Source: DAISVY01 sp036826635 (GTDB lineage Bacteria; Zixibacteria; MSB-5A5; GN15; FEB-12). Taken from it: a DNA stretch of 64,000 bases. The notes under the pieces were generated by a model. The model ran no database searches. It was not told the DNA's origin and saw nothing but the letters and a program-made list of their open reading frames with translations. Numbering within the stretch: position 1 is the first letter of the stretch; each line of letters starts with the position of its first letter. Location: contig DAISVY010000008.1 in assembly GCA_036826635.1 (NCBI GenBank), positions 1 through 64,000 of the forward strand, in the 5' to 3' direction. Made by a program: the position numbers and the translations under genes. This document shows, piece after piece, positions 35,689-44,796 of this stretch.

Positions 35689-37251
35689 CTACTTGGCGTA
35701 TTCGGTAGCCCTCATTTCCCGTATCACCGTGACCTTGATCTGACCCGGATACTGCAGTTCGCTCTCGATTTTCGAGGCTATATCGCTGGCCAATATCTCA
35801 CTGGCCAGATCATCGACCTTGTCGTGTTCGACAATAACCCGAACCTCGCGGCCGGCCTGAATGGCGTAAGCCTTGGAAACACCCTTGAAACTGTCGGCCA
35901 GTTCTTCCAGTTGAGTCAGCCGCTTGATGTAAGCTTCCAGAGGCTCACGTCGAGCTCCCGGGCGCGAGCCGGAGACAGCGTCGGCCGTCTGAACAAGCAC
36001 CGGGAAAGGACTGGTCATAGGCACATCACCGTGGTGCGCCTCGGCGGCATTGACCACGAACTCATGTTCCTTATACCGTCGCAGGAATTCCGCCCCGATC
36101 TGAGTGTGCGTACCTTCGGTAATCCGGTCGATAGCCTTACCGATATCGTGCAGCAAACCGCAACGTTTCGCCATAACATCGTCGAGTTCAAGCTGAGAGG
36201 CCAGCAAACCGGCCAACTGCGCGACCTCTTTGGAATGCGCCAAGACATTCTGCCCATAGGAAGTGCGGTAATTGAGCTTCCCCAACATCTTAATAAGATC
36301 AGGATGGACACCGTGAACACCGAGTTCGAAACAGGCCTGTTCCCCGGCCTCCCGAACTATTACTTCCATCTCTTTCTGGCATTTATCCACGACCTCCTCG
36401 ATGCGGGTAGGGTGGATTCGACCGTCGGAAATCAGCCTCTCCAGAGACATGCGGGCGATTTCGCGTCGGATGGGATCATAACCGGAAAGGATCACGGCCT
36501 CGGGGGTATCATCGACTATTACGTCGACCCCGGCGCAGGTTTCAAAAGCTCGGATATTGCGTCCCTCCCGCCCGATAATGCGGCCCTTCATCTCATCATT
36601 GGGCAAACTGACAACCGACACGGTGGTCTCGACCGTATGATCGGCGGCACAGCGATATATCGACTGAAGAATAATTTCCTTGGCTTCTTTGTCGGCTTCG
36701 CGCTCCGCCTTTTCCTTGATTTCTTTGATGTGTGCCGCCGCTTCCAGCCGAGCCTCGCCCATCATATTATCCATCAGTTGTTTTTTGGCTTCCTCGGGCG
36801 TCATCTGGGCTATTCTCTGCAGCCTTTCGTTTTGAGTCTCTATGATTTTGTTAAGTTCCGCCTCGCGCAGTTCAATGCCCTTCTCGCGAGCGCCAATCGA
36901 CTTTTCCCGTCCGCTCAGATTATGTTCGGTGGTTTCAATGAGGTCGATTTTTTTCTGCAGCGTGCTGTTCTGTTCTTCAAGCCTCTTCTCGAATTTTTCC
37001 AGCTCCCGACGCCGTTCCTCCATCTCCCGGTCAAACTGCGATTTTTCTTTGAGGGCTTTTTCTCGGGCTTCGAGAGCCGCTTCCTTCTGTCGGATTCCGG
37101 CCTCTTTTTCGGCCTCTTCGATAACACGCCGGGCCTGCGCCTGGGCGTTGGCCAGACTCTTCTCCCCCATACGGCGAGTGACCTGAGCGCCCACCAGATA
37201 ACCGATCAGACCGGCGGCTACAGCAGCGGATACAATGATCAGGACGTCCAT
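35689..37251 (-). CDS. rny: Ribonuclease Y
   Basis: 520 residues from the ATG at 37251, chosen because GGGAGGTAACA immediately precedes it; the frame runs on to 37290. N-terminal membrane helix (L-I-I-V-S-A-A-V-A-A-G-L-I-G-Y-L-V-G), a long charged coiled coil (about 30-200), KH domain (G-R-I-I-G-R-E-G-R-N-I-R), and HD domain with L-L-H-D-I-G-K and A-H-H-G-D. It is a membrane-bound endoribonuclease that starts mRNA decay. It lies between zapA and ymdB. Confidence 0.98.
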   Translation of the reverse strand: MDVLIIVSAAVAAGLIGYLVGAQVTRRMGEKSLANAQAQARRVIEEAEKEAGIRQKEAALEAREKALKEKSQFDREMEERRRELEKFEKRLEEQNSTLQKKIDLIETTEHNLSGREKSIGAREKGIELREAELNKIIETQNERLQRIAQMTPEEAKKQLMDNMMGEARLEAAAHIKEIKEKAEREADKEAKEIILQSIYRCAADHTVETTVSVVSLPNDEMKGRIIGREGRNIRAFETCAGVDVIVDDTPEAVILSGYDPIRREIARMSLERLISDGRIHPTRIEEVVDKCQKEMEVIVREAGEQACFELGVHGVHPDLIKMLGKLNYRTSYGQNVLAHSKEVAQLAGLLASQLELDDVMAKRCGLLHDIGKAIDRITEGTHTQIGAEFLRRYKEHEFVVNAAEAHHGDVPMTSPFPVLVQTADAVSGSRPGARREPLEAYIKRLTQLEELADSFKGVSKAYAIQAGREVRVIVEHDKVDDLASEILASDIASKIESELQYPGQIKVTVIREMRATEYAK

Positions 37252-37358
37252 TGTTACCTCCCGTCCGATCCGGAGACCGGACGATTCCATCTATGTGAAA
37301 GAGGATAACAGGAAATCAGGAAAATACGGTTCGAGGGATGCGAATGATCGGTTTGGTG

Positions 37359-37664
37359 TCAACGCTTATCGATAAGGGCATCGTTCAGGCGAGCCAGCAA
37401 TTTGTCCAGATGTGCATCACGAGCACTGGCCGTTTGATCCAGACTATCGGTCTTTTCATACAGCTCAGAAGCCAATGACATCGCAGTCAGAATAGCAACC
37501 TTTTCTCTGACATTGGTACGACTCCGCCGGGCCACCTGCTGCATCCGGACATCAACAAAATCGGCGATTCTGGAGATATATTCCGGATCACCGGAACCGG
37601 TGATGGGATACTCTTCTCCAAATATCCTTACGACAACCTTATTTTCTATCGAAGGGCTTGACAT
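37359..37664 (-). CDS. zapA: Cell division protein ZapA
   Basis: 101 residues from the ATG at 37664 (a GTG at 37679 is also possible; neither has a strong ribosome site). The N-terminal beta-hairpin V-V-V-R-I-F-G-E-E-Y-P-I and helix I-A-D-F-V-D-V-R-M are typical, followed by A-I-L-T-A-M-S-L-A-S-E-L-Y. ZapA bundles FtsZ at the division ring. It is the first gene after a strong promoter (37720-37748) and directly follows a ZapB-like coiled-coil gene. Confidence 0.92.
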   Translation of the reverse strand: MSSPSIENKVVVRIFGEEYPITGSGDPEYISRIADFVDVRMQQVARRSRTNVREKVAILTAMSLASELYEKTDSLDQTASARDAHLDKLLARLNDALIDKR

Positions 37665-37719
37665 ATATTCAAACCGCACACACGAATCGTTATTTTCCTA
37701 TCCCGCTATCGTTTAAGAT

Positions 37720-37748
37720 CTTATACAATTTCCCGAAAGCAGTGTCAA
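37720..37748 (-). promoter_or_regulatory. Sigma-70-type promoter of zapA-rny-ymdB-folD
   Basis: Minus-strand TTGACA (37743-37748), 17-base spacer, TATAAG (37720-37725). It lies just after the stop of the ZapB-like gene and about 50 bases before zapA, giving the downstream genes a start independent of the tRNA-Val/thrS promoter. Confidence 0.8.
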
Positions 37749-37756
37749 GCAAAAAC

Positions 37757-37999
37757 TCAGAGGCCGATCTTTTCCAGTTCTTCGATCCGACTCAACACGG
37801 AGGCAAGTCTGGACTTGATGAGTTCACTCTGATCGTGCTGGCTAAGCTGAAGGCTTTTGAACTGGTGCTTTATCTCGGTCAATTGCGACTCCAACCCGGT
37901 ATTGGTTTCCCGGAGCCGGTCATTATCGGCTCGCAATTCCTCAAGTTTGGCGATGACCTGAGCGATTCTCTGCTCTAACAGCTCAAATTTGTCCGCCAT
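37757..37999 (-). CDS. zapB: ZapB-like coiled-coil cell division protein
   Basis: 80 residues, almost entirely one heptad-patterned coiled coil (F-E-L-L-E-Q-R-I-A-Q-V-I-A-K-L-E-E-L-R ... L-A-S-V-L-S-R-I-E-E-L). Size and position next to zapA match ZapB. The ATG begins one base after the pheT stop, implying translational coupling. Sequence alone cannot separate ZapB from other short coiled-coil proteins; zapA is the supporting evidence. Confidence 0.7.
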   Translation of the reverse strand: MADKFELLEQRIAQVIAKLEELRADNDRLRETNTGLESQLTEIKHQFKSLQLSQHDQSELIKSRLASVLSRIEELEKIGL

Positions 38000-38000
38000 A

Positions 38001-40385
38001 CTACTTGTCCCTGACTTCGGCGTTAAACTTCTTCTTTAACTCAGCGATTATCTTTTCCTGCATCTTATCGACTTCCGCGCTCGACAAACTCCGCTCGGCC
38101 GACCGATAACTAATCGCCACCCCCACCGACTTTTTGCCCGACTCGACCTGTTTGCCGGTGTAAAGATCAAAAATGCTGACGGACTCGGCCAGCTCCCCGG
38201 CCAGCGACCGAATAAGCTCCACGATGTGACCGACCTTGGTCGTCTCGTCCACCAACAAGGCCAGATCACGAGGGGCGGAAGGAAAGACCGGCAGCGGTTT
38301 GAATTCGGCCAGCTTACCGGAAAAAGGCATCAGTGCCTCCAACCTCAACTGGGCCAGATAAACCGGCTGCTTGATGTCGAATTTCCTGGCTACTTCGGGT
38401 TTCACCTGCCCGACAGAGCCCACCGAATTGCCGTTCATCGCAATTGAGAAGGACAATTCCGGTTCAAAATACTCACCCTTGAACGGCTCAAAGCCAATGA
38501 CCGGCCACTGAAAATGCCGACCCAGAGCGTTCAGCGCCCCGGTCAGATCGTAATAGTCATACGGTCGCGGACGACTACGCCAGTCGCCCGGTGTCTGACC
38601 GCTTACCAGCAACAGTAACCGCTCATCCTCGACCCAACGCCCTTCTTCGTCCGGCGGGAAATAGGCTTTACCCAGCTCGAAAAGGCTAAGATCAAGATTA
38701 CGATGCGCAATGTTGTGATTAATCACGGTGAGGGCCGTTTGAACCAGGTCGTTGCGCATAATATCCAGATCTTCCGAGACCGGATTAACAATCCTCAACT
38801 GCGGCAAACCCGGATTCAGAAAAGACGCCAGACGGCTATCGGCCAGCCCGTGCCCCATCATTTCATCGAACCCCACCCCGGTAAGAACAGTACGAATTTC
38901 ATCCCGGAAACGATCAGCGGCATGAGCAGGCGTGAACAACGGCCCGATATTGTCAACCGCGTCGGGGATGCTGTCATAACCCTCGATTCGGGCCACTTCC
39001 TCTATCAGGTCGATCTCGCGAGCAATATCATGGCGGAAAGTCGGTATCGTAACTTTCAGGGGATTATCACCCTCGACCCTGAACTCCAGATCACTCAGGA
39101 TTTGCACCATCCGTTCCGTCGCGATATCGGTACCGAGCACATAGTTGCAACGCTGCGGGCGCAATTCGACAGTGGGCGGTTCGATCCGGCGAGGATAACA
39201 GTCAACCATACCCTCAAGCACATCCGCACCGCACAGCTCCCGGAACAAGAACGCCACCCGCTCGGAAGCATACGGCACATTATTGGGATCAACCCCCTTC
39301 TCGAAACGAGCCGAGGCTTCAGATACGAAACCGAGTTTCTTACGACTCGCGCGGATAACCGAAGGCTCGAAATAGGCCACTTCAAGCAAGATATTTTTCG
39401 TCCGGTCGGTCACCTCGGAGTTCAGCCCGCCCATGACACCGGCCGCGGATTTGGCCTCGCGACCGTTCGCAATCAATAACACCTCGGGGGTCAAATCATG
39501 TTCACGACCGTCAAGAGTGGTCAGCTTTTCACCTTCACGAGCACGCCGAACCACGACTTCATTCGAGCCGAATTCATCGAAATCGAAAGCATGAACCGGA
39601 TTGCCGGTTTCGATCATAACCAGGTTGGTGACATCGACGATGTTAGAAATAGGTCGCACCCCGGCCGTGAGCAGTTTCTTCTGCAACCACCAGGGAGACG
39701 GACCTATCTTGACATTCTTTATGATACGGACCGCAAAACGCGCACACGCCTCGGGATTTTCAATCGTGACCTTGATATGGTCGGACGCTTTCTCGCTGAC
39801 GGTTTCCAGCTCAAAGCGAGGATATCTGACTTTCGTCGAGGCCAGGGCGGCCAGGTCGCGGGCAAGACCGAAAGCCGACATGGAATCGGCACGGTCGGGG
39901 GTCAGTTCGAACCCCATCACGTAGTCGTCATAGTCGAGATGTTCGGCCAGCGGCTTTCCCGGCACGGCGGCCGGGTCCAGAACCATTATCCCGGAGTGAT
40001 CGGCGGAAATACCCAGCTCGTCCTCGGCACAGATCATCCCGGCCGATTCAATCCCGCGTATCTTCGCTCTCTTGATTACAATACCACCGGCCAGCTCAGC
40101 ACCTTCCAGGGCCACGGCCACTTTTTGTCCAACCGCTATATTAGGAGCCCCGCAGACAAGGTCCATGCGTTCACCGCCGAGATCAACGGTGGCCTTCTTT
40201 ATCTTATCGGCTTTCGGGACAGGCTGAAGATCGGTAACGTGGCCAACCACGACCTTGTTCAGATACCTGGCGGTCGGCTCGATCTCTTCGCAGGCGGTGC
40301 CGCAAAGCGTCAGGCGATCCGCCATTTCCTTGACCGGCCAGTCCAGCCCGGTCAGTTCCCTGAGCCATTTATACGATATCTTCAT
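38001..40385 (-). CDS. pheT: Phenylalanyl-tRNA synthetase beta subunit
   Basis: 794 residues, full length. N-terminal tRNA-binding (EMAP-like) domain with V-V-G-H-V and I-V-C-G-A-P-N; B3/4 editing region; B5 domain (V-E-L-R-P-Q-R-C-N-Y-V-L-G); catalytic-like core (N-P-V-S-E-D-L-D-I-M-R-N-D-L-V); and a C-terminal anticodon-binding ferredoxin-like domain (F-P-S-A-P-R-D-L-A-L-L-V-D-E, ending in the V-G-V-A-I-S-Y-R-S-A-E-R-S-L region). It lies two bases after pheS. Confidence 0.98.
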   Translation of the reverse strand: MKISYKWLRELTGLDWPVKEMADRLTLCGTACEEIEPTARYLNKVVVGHVTDLQPVPKADKIKKATVDLGGERMDLVCGAPNIAVGQKVAVALEGAELAGGIVIKRAKIRGIESAGMICAEDELGISADHSGIMVLDPAAVPGKPLAEHLDYDDYVMGFELTPDRADSMSAFGLARDLAALASTKVRYPRFELETVSEKASDHIKVTIENPEACARFAVRIIKNVKIGPSPWWLQKKLLTAGVRPISNIVDVTNLVMIETGNPVHAFDFDEFGSNEVVVRRAREGEKLTTLDGREHDLTPEVLLIANGREAKSAAGVMGGLNSEVTDRTKNILLEVAYFEPSVIRASRKKLGFVSEASARFEKGVDPNNVPYASERVAFLFRELCGADVLEGMVDCYPRRIEPPTVELRPQRCNYVLGTDIATERMVQILSDLEFRVEGDNPLKVTIPTFRHDIAREIDLIEEVARIEGYDSIPDAVDNIGPLFTPAHAADRFRDEIRTVLTGVGFDEMMGHGLADSRLASFLNPGLPQLRIVNPVSEDLDIMRNDLVQTALTVINHNIAHRNLDLSLFELGKAYFPPDEEGRWVEDERLLLLVSGQTPGDWRSRPRPYDYYDLTGALNALGRHFQWPVIGFEPFKGEYFEPELSFSIAMNGNSVGSVGQVKPEVARKFDIKQPVYLAQLRLEALMPFSGKLAEFKPLPVFPSAPRDLALLVDETTKVGHIVELIRSLAGELAESVSIFDLYTGKQVESGKKSVGVAISYRSAERSLSSAEVDKMQEKIIAELKKKFNAEVRDK

Positions 40386-40387
40386 TC

Positions 40388-41419
40388 TTAGAAGAACTGC
40401 CTGAGAAAACGCACATTATTGTTAAAGAATAAACGGATGTCCTTGATCTTGTATTTGAGCATAGCCACCCGTTCCACCCCCATACCAAACGCCAGTCCGG
40501 TGTATTTCTCCGGGTCGAAACCGGTCTTCTCAAGAACGACCGGATGGATCATACCACAACCGAGAATCTCCAGCCAGCCCGAATACTTGCACAACTGGCA
40601 CCCCTTCCCCTTGCACAGGAAACAGGAGATATCGACCTCGGCCGAAGGTTCGGTGAAAGGAAAGAACGACGGACGAAACTTAAGCTTCAGATCCTCGCCG
40701 AAGAAAGCTCGACAGAAAGCCACGAGGACACCTTTCAAATCGGCCATGGTCACACCCTCGTCGACAAGGAAACCGTCGACCTGGTGAAACGAGACATGGG
40801 CCCGGGTGGAGATGGCTTCGTTGCGGAAGGTTGCACCCGGAGCGATGATTTTGATAGGCGGGTCTCGCCTTTCGAGTTCGCGCACCTGGACCGGCGTCGT
40901 ATGAGTACGCAAAAGGCGCCCACCCTCGACAAAGAACGTGTCCTGCATGTCCCGGGCCGGGTGGTCCGGAGGGAAATTGAGAGCTTCGAAATTATAGAAA
41001 TCGGTCTCGACATCCGGGCCATGGGCGATTTCGAAACCCATGCCATAGAATGTCCGGCAAATCTCCCCCATCACCTGATTAACGATGTGAACCGTTCCGA
41101 CCCGATGCGCTGTTCCGGGCAGGGTGGGATCGAAAATCGATTTCCCTTCCGAAGCGGCAAACCTGTCGGCCGCGAGAGTCAGTTGTTTTTCGAGGTTATC
41201 ACGGACCCGATTGGCCGCAGCTCCGACCTGCTTTCGCTCCTCGATCTCCAACTGACCGAGCCCCCGCAGCATGGACACAAGCGGCCCTTTACGCCCCAGA
41301 TATGTAATCCGGAGTTGTTTGAGGCCCTCAAGCGAATCAGCCTGACTGATCCGTTCAAGAGCCTCTTTTTCCAGTCGAGTAACATCTTCAAGGAGCGACA
41401 TAGGCGGTCTGTCGCTCAC
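40388..41419 (-). CDS. pheS: Phenylalanyl-tRNA synthetase alpha subunit
   Basis: 343 residues. N-terminal coiled coil, then the class II core with motif 2 (P-G-A-T-F-R-N-E-A-I-S-T-R-A-H-V-S-F-H-Q-V-D-G), R-P-S-F-F-P-F-T-E-P-S-A-E-V-D, and motif 3 G-L-A-F-G-M-G-V-E-R-V-A-M-L. It also has a C-x-x-C-x-G-x-G-C-x-x-C metal-like cluster (F-L-C-K-G-K-G-C-Q-L-C). It overlaps rplT by four bases and pairs with pheT. Confidence 0.98.
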   Translation of the reverse strand: MSDRPPMSLLEDVTRLEKEALERISQADSLEGLKQLRITYLGRKGPLVSMLRGLGQLEIEERKQVGAAANRVRDNLEKQLTLAADRFAASEGKSIFDPTLPGTAHRVGTVHIVNQVMGEICRTFYGMGFEIAHGPDVETDFYNFEALNFPPDHPARDMQDTFFVEGGRLLRTHTTPVQVRELERRDPPIKIIAPGATFRNEAISTRAHVSFHQVDGFLVDEGVTMADLKGVLVAFCRAFFGEDLKLKFRPSFFPFTEPSAEVDISCFLCKGKGCQLCKYSGWLEILGCGMIHPVVLEKTGFDPEKYTGLAFGMGVERVAMLKYKIKDIRLFFNNNVRFLRQFF

Positions 41420-41769
41420 TGGTTTTCGCCGGCCATTTTGGCCAAATCGGCGAAAGTGGCCATGTCACGGGCGGCGATATCGGCCAGGGCCTTACGATTG
41501 AGATTAACGCCGGCCTTCTTCAGGCCGCACATCAGCGATGAGTAATTCGTATCGCACATCTTGGCCGCGGCTGAAATTCTCGTGATCCACAGGGCACGGA
41601 ACGTCCGCTTTTTACTCCTGCGATCCCGGTAGGCGTATTGCAATCCCTTATGGACCGTCTCCAGGGCGGTGCGATAGAGGCGACTGCGGGCACCGTAGTT
41701 ACCCCGGGCCCGTTTGAGGACTTTGTTGTGACGCCTTTTTGCCGCGACGTTATTTTTTGCGCGAGGCAT
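41416..41769 (-). CDS. rplT: 50S ribosomal protein L20
   Basis: 117 residues, standard length: P-R-A-K-N-N-V-A-A-K-R-R-H-K..., G-A-R-S-R-L-Y-R-T-A, Y-A-Y-R-D-R-R-S-K-K-R-T-F-R-A-L-W-I-T-R-I, and N-R-K-A-L-A-D-I-A. L20 assembles early on 23S rRNA and in several bacteria represses its own operon. It is the third gene of the infC-rpmI-rplT order. Confidence 0.98.
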   Translation of the reverse strand: MPRAKNNVAAKRRHNKVLKRARGNYGARSRLYRTALETVHKGLQYAYRDRRSKKRTFRALWITRISAAAKMCDTNYSSLMCGLKKAGVNLNRKALADIAARDMATFADLAKMAGENQ

Positions 41770-41806
41770 ATCTTTCGTCTCCTGTTTTGCTCGGTGTTAC
41801 AAACCC

Positions 41807-42001
41807 CTAATTGGGGATCATCCGCATCACTTCCAACCGGTCAGCGCCGGCAATGAGCGCCCCCTTGCGCAGTTTGCGTTTGCGCTTGGGTGTTTTCTTG
41901 GTCAGAATGTGAGTCTTATGAGAATGGTGCCGCTTGATCTTTCCGGTTCCGGTCTTGTTGAACCGTTTGGCAGCGCTTCTCTTGGTCTTAATCTTCGGCA
42001 T
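41807..42001 (-). CDS. rpmI: 50S ribosomal protein L35
   Basis: 64 residues starting M-P-K-I-K-T-K-R-S-A-A-K-R-F, the usual L35 N-terminus. I start at the third of three close ATGs (42013, 42004, 42001): it gives the family N-terminus and places TGAGG six bases upstream. That ribosome site overlaps the infC stop codon, so rpmI translation is probably coupled to infC. Confidence 0.97.
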   Translation of the reverse strand: MPKIKTKRSAAKRFNKTGTGKIKRHHSHKTHILTKKTPKRKRKLRKGALIAGADRLEVMRMIPN

Positions 42002-42009
42002 CATGTACC

Positions 42010-42684
42010 TCATTCGTCCGAATTGTCGGCCGAAACCGTCTGATTATCGGGCGAGTTACTGGTTTCTTCTTCCGTTTCCGCTTTTTCGTTTTTCTCTATC
42101 TTGGCCTTTTGCTTTCTATCTTCTTCCTTTGACCCGGCGTCATGCCTGGCTGCGGCCACACGTTTCAAAACCTCCGGCCGCGGGGCCACTACCATACTCA
42201 TGGTACGACCTTCCATCTTCGGCTCGGAATCAATCATGGCGATTTCTTTAAGATCCTCTTTGAGCCGATCAAGTACCTTCCGGCCATATTCAATTCGGGT
42301 CATTTCCCGACCCCGAAACATCACAAACACGCGAACTTTACTTCCGGTCTCCAGAAAAGTGCGAACATGCCTGGTTTTGAACTGATAGTCATGTTCGTCA
42401 ATCTTGGGCCGGTACCGCATCTCCTTGAGCTGGAAAGCATGCTGCTTTTTCTTGGCCAGCTTGTCTTTCTTGGTAAGCTCGTACTTGTACTTACCGTAAT
42501 CCATGATCCGACAAACCGGCGGCCGGGCCGTGGGTGAAATCTCGACGAGGTCCAATTCCCGTTCTCTGGCTCGGCTGAGAGCTTCCTGAATCGGCAGAAT
42601 ACCGATCTGCTCGCCATCGGGTCCAATCAAACGAACCGGTGAGACCCTGATGCGGTCGTTGATTCTAATGTTCCGCTTGCTTAT
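42010..42684 (-). CDS. infC: Translation initiation factor IF-3, apparent AUA start codon
   Basis: 224 residues when read from ATA at 42684. The usual IF-3 N-terminus (R-I-N-D-R-I-R-V-S-P-V-R-L-I-G-P-D-G) is encoded upstream of the first conventional start (TTG at 42630), with no ATG, GTG or TTG in frame. A GAGGAGG ribosome site sits five bases before an ATA codon, making AUA the best start; an in-frame ATT at 42669 is less well placed. E. coli infC uses AUU, which lets IF-3 repress its own translation. The rest is standard: G-I-L-P-I-Q-E-A-L, V-C-R-I-M-D-Y-G-K-Y-K-Y, C-terminal G-R-E-M. The tail from about residue 185 is Lys/Glu-rich. Confidence 0.93.
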   Translation of the reverse strand: MSKRNIRINDRIRVSPVRLIGPDGEQIGILPIQEALSRARERELDLVEISPTARPPVCRIMDYGKYKYELTKKDKLAKKKQHAFQLKEMRYRPKIDEHDYQFKTRHVRTFLETGSKVRVFVMFRGREMTRIEYGRKVLDRLKEDLKEIAMIDSEPKMEGRTMSMVVAPRPEVLKRVAAARHDAGSKEEDRKQKAKIEKNEKAETEEETSNSPDNQTVSADNSDE

Positions 42685-42704
42685 GCGATCCTCCTCGGCT
42701 ACAA

Positions 42705-44636
42705 CTATTTTTCGGGGGCAAGCCCTTTACTCTGTATTTCGGCTTCCAGAGCCGCCACGGCCTGATCGAGCGTCATCGTTCCCTGATCACCCTGGCCGTG
42801 TTTTCGCACCGCCACCGTTTCGGCCTCGGCCTCTCGGGCTCCGACCACGTACATGTACGGTATTTTCATTACCTCGGCCGCCCGAATCTTCGCCCCGACC
42901 TTCTCCGACCGGCTATCCAGCTCGGCCCGTACTTTCTTCTGTTTCAAACGGCTGACCACCTTCTCTCCGTATTCGTTGAAATCGTCGGAGACAGGCAGAA
43001 CCCTGACCTGCGTCGGCGCCAGCCAAAGCGGGAAACTACCGGCGTAATGCTCAATAAGCACACCGAAGAAACGCTCGATAGAGCCCAGCAAAGCCCGATG
43101 AATCATGAACGGGCGCTTATGTTGACCGTCGGAATCAGTATACACCAAATCGAAGCGTTCCGGCAGTGAAAAATCAAACTGGATCGTGGAGCACTGCCAG
43201 GCCCGACCGATAGCGTCCTTGATCTGGATATCTATTTTGGGCCCGTAAAACGCTCCCTCGCCTTCATCCACCTGATATTTCAGACCGGTAGCCTTAAGAG
43301 CCGCTTCCAGACCGGCTTCGGCCTTGGCCCAGTCGGCCGGGTCGCCGATGGCCTTTTCGGGGCGCGTGGACAGGAATACGTCATAGTCGGTAAAACCGAA
43401 CGACTGGATGATATGCAGGCAGAACCTGATCAGCCAGATCAACTCCTCTTCCATCCCTTCACGGGTGACAAAGTGATGGGCGTCGTCCTGCGTAAAACCG
43501 CGCACGCGCATCAGACCGTGAAGCACCCCCGGCTTTTCATAGCGATATACCGTGCCCAACTCCGCCCAGCGCAAAGGCAGATCGCGATACGACCACAGCC
43601 GCGACTTGTACATAGCGATATGGAACGGACAGTTCATAGGCTTCAACTGGAAATAGCGCTCATCGACCTTGATCGGCGAATACATATCCTCGGAATAAAA
43701 ATCCAGATGGCCGCTGCGCTGCCACAACTCAAGATTGGCGACATGCGGCGAAAAGACCAGATCATAGCCGTTATCCAGGTGTTCCTCGCGCCAGAAATTC
43801 TCCATCTCGGTACGAATCCGAGCCCCGCGCGGCAGCCACAAAATCAGCCCCGCCCCGACCTCGTCGCTGACCGTATAGAGTTCAAGCTGCTTACCCAGCA
43901 CACGATGGTCGCGTTTTTTGGCCTCTTCCATCCGTTTGAGATAATCGTCGAGAAGGCTCTTTTTCGGGTACGACACACCGTATATCCGTTGCAGCGTCTG
44001 CCGGGTCTCGTCTCCACGCCAGTACGCCGCCGAGGTCGCGGTGAGCTTGAACGCTTTCAGCATACCGGTCCGGGGAATATGCGGACCGCGACAGAGATCC
44101 TCGAAGCTCGAATGCTGATAGAAACTAACCGTATCGTCGGTCATTTCCTCCAGCATTTCGACCTTGTATATTTCGCCCCTGGCGCGATAGTGCTCGATAG
44201 CCTGGGAACGTTCCATCGTCCGGCACGTGAAAGGCGCATCCTGACCGATAATTTCGGCCATGCGCTTTTCTATTTTATCGATGTCTTCAGGAGAGAACGG
44301 GTGTTCCACCTCAAAATCGTAGTACCAGCCCTCGTCGATAGCCGGACCAATAGCCAGCCTGGCGTTGGGGAACAACTCCTGAACCGCCTGCGCCATGATG
44401 TGTGAGCTGGAATGCCAGAACACTTTGCGACCGTCAGGATCATCGAAAGTAAGAATCTGCACCGGCGCATCTTCGGAGATAGCATAAGCCAAATCGCGCA
44501 CCGTACCGTCGACCTTCACCGCCACGGCTTCTTTGGCCAAACGCGGCGAAATGGATTCGGCGATCTGGTAACCGGTTATCCCGGAATCATACGACGAAAC
44601 CGACCCGTCGGGGAATTGTATCTGCACTTGGGCCAT
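42705..44636 (-). CDS. thrS: Threonyl-tRNA synthetase
   Basis: 643 residues. TGS domain (F-P-D-G-S-V), editing domain (H-S-S-S-H-I-M-A-Q-A-V), class II core with F-Q-L-K-P-M-N-C-P-F-H zinc and active-site motif, motif 2 R-V-R-G-F-T-Q-D-D-A-H-H, motif 3 H-R-A-L-L-G-S-I-E-R, and a C-terminal HGTP anticodon domain (V-R-V-L-P-V). It follows tRNA-Val in the same direction and precedes infC by 20 bases, the gap holding the infC ribosome site. Confidence 0.98.
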   Translation of the reverse strand: MAQVQIQFPDGSVSSYDSGITGYQIAESISPRLAKEAVAVKVDGTVRDLAYAISEDAPVQILTFDDPDGRKVFWHSSSHIMAQAVQELFPNARLAIGPAIDEGWYYDFEVEHPFSPEDIDKIEKRMAEIIGQDAPFTCRTMERSQAIEHYRARGEIYKVEMLEEMTDDTVSFYQHSSFEDLCRGPHIPRTGMLKAFKLTATSAAYWRGDETRQTLQRIYGVSYPKKSLLDDYLKRMEEAKKRDHRVLGKQLELYTVSDEVGAGLILWLPRGARIRTEMENFWREEHLDNGYDLVFSPHVANLELWQRSGHLDFYSEDMYSPIKVDERYFQLKPMNCPFHIAMYKSRLWSYRDLPLRWAELGTVYRYEKPGVLHGLMRVRGFTQDDAHHFVTREGMEEELIWLIRFCLHIIQSFGFTDYDVFLSTRPEKAIGDPADWAKAEAGLEAALKATGLKYQVDEGEGAFYGPKIDIQIKDAIGRAWQCSTIQFDFSLPERFDLVYTDSDGQHKRPFMIHRALLGSIERFFGVLIEHYAGSFPLWLAPTQVRVLPVSDDFNEYGEKVVSRLKQKKVRAELDSRSEKVGAKIRAAEVMKIPYMYVVGAREAEAETVAVRKHGQGDQGTMTLDQAVAALEAEIQSKGLAPEK

Positions 44637-44661
44637 TGTGCCAACCTGCTACATATTCAAA

Positions 44662-44699
44662 GCGGGGTGTTGGGAATGCCGTCGTCCCAAACATCCCGC
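44662..44699 (-). promoter_or_regulatory. Stem-loop between tRNA-Val and thrS
   Basis: Arms 44662-44675 and 44685-44699 pair over about 13-14 bases with one bulge. On the minus strand it follows the T8 run after the tRNA and precedes the thrS start by about 25 bases. It could aid tRNA 3' processing or act as a leader element of thrS. No long T-run follows. Confidence 0.45.
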
Positions 44700-44707
44700 A
44701 AAAAAAA

Positions 44708-44784
44708 TGGTGGGCGATACTGGAATTGAACCAGTGACCCCTTGCATGTCAAGCAAGTACTCTAACCATCTGAGCTAATCGCCC
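44708..44784 (-). tRNA. tRNA-Val (anticodon GAC), CCA encoded
   Basis: Full cloverleaf: acceptor 5' G-G-G-C-G-A-T pairing with A-T-C-G-C-C-C, D arm G-C-T-C/G-A-G-T, anticodon stem C-T-T-G-C/G-C-A-A-G with loop T-T-G-A-C-A-T (anticodon GAC), T arm A-C-T-G-G/C-C-A-G-T with loop T-T-C-A-A-T-T. Discriminator A and encoded CCA at 44708-44710. A T8 run follows directly. It lies between a strong promoter and thrS, so it may be cut out of a long transcript. Confidence 0.97.
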
Positions 44785-44796
44785 ACGTCTCTTGCT

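Noticed and set aside
34064..35743. 559-codon plus-strand ORF opposite folD and ymdB
   Set aside because: It spans two clear genes in reverse and shows no domain.
35614..37308. 564-codon plus-strand ORF opposite rny
   Set aside because: Antisense to a complete ribonuclease Y gene; the apparent Phe-rich segments are reverse reading of its Lys/Glu coiled coil.
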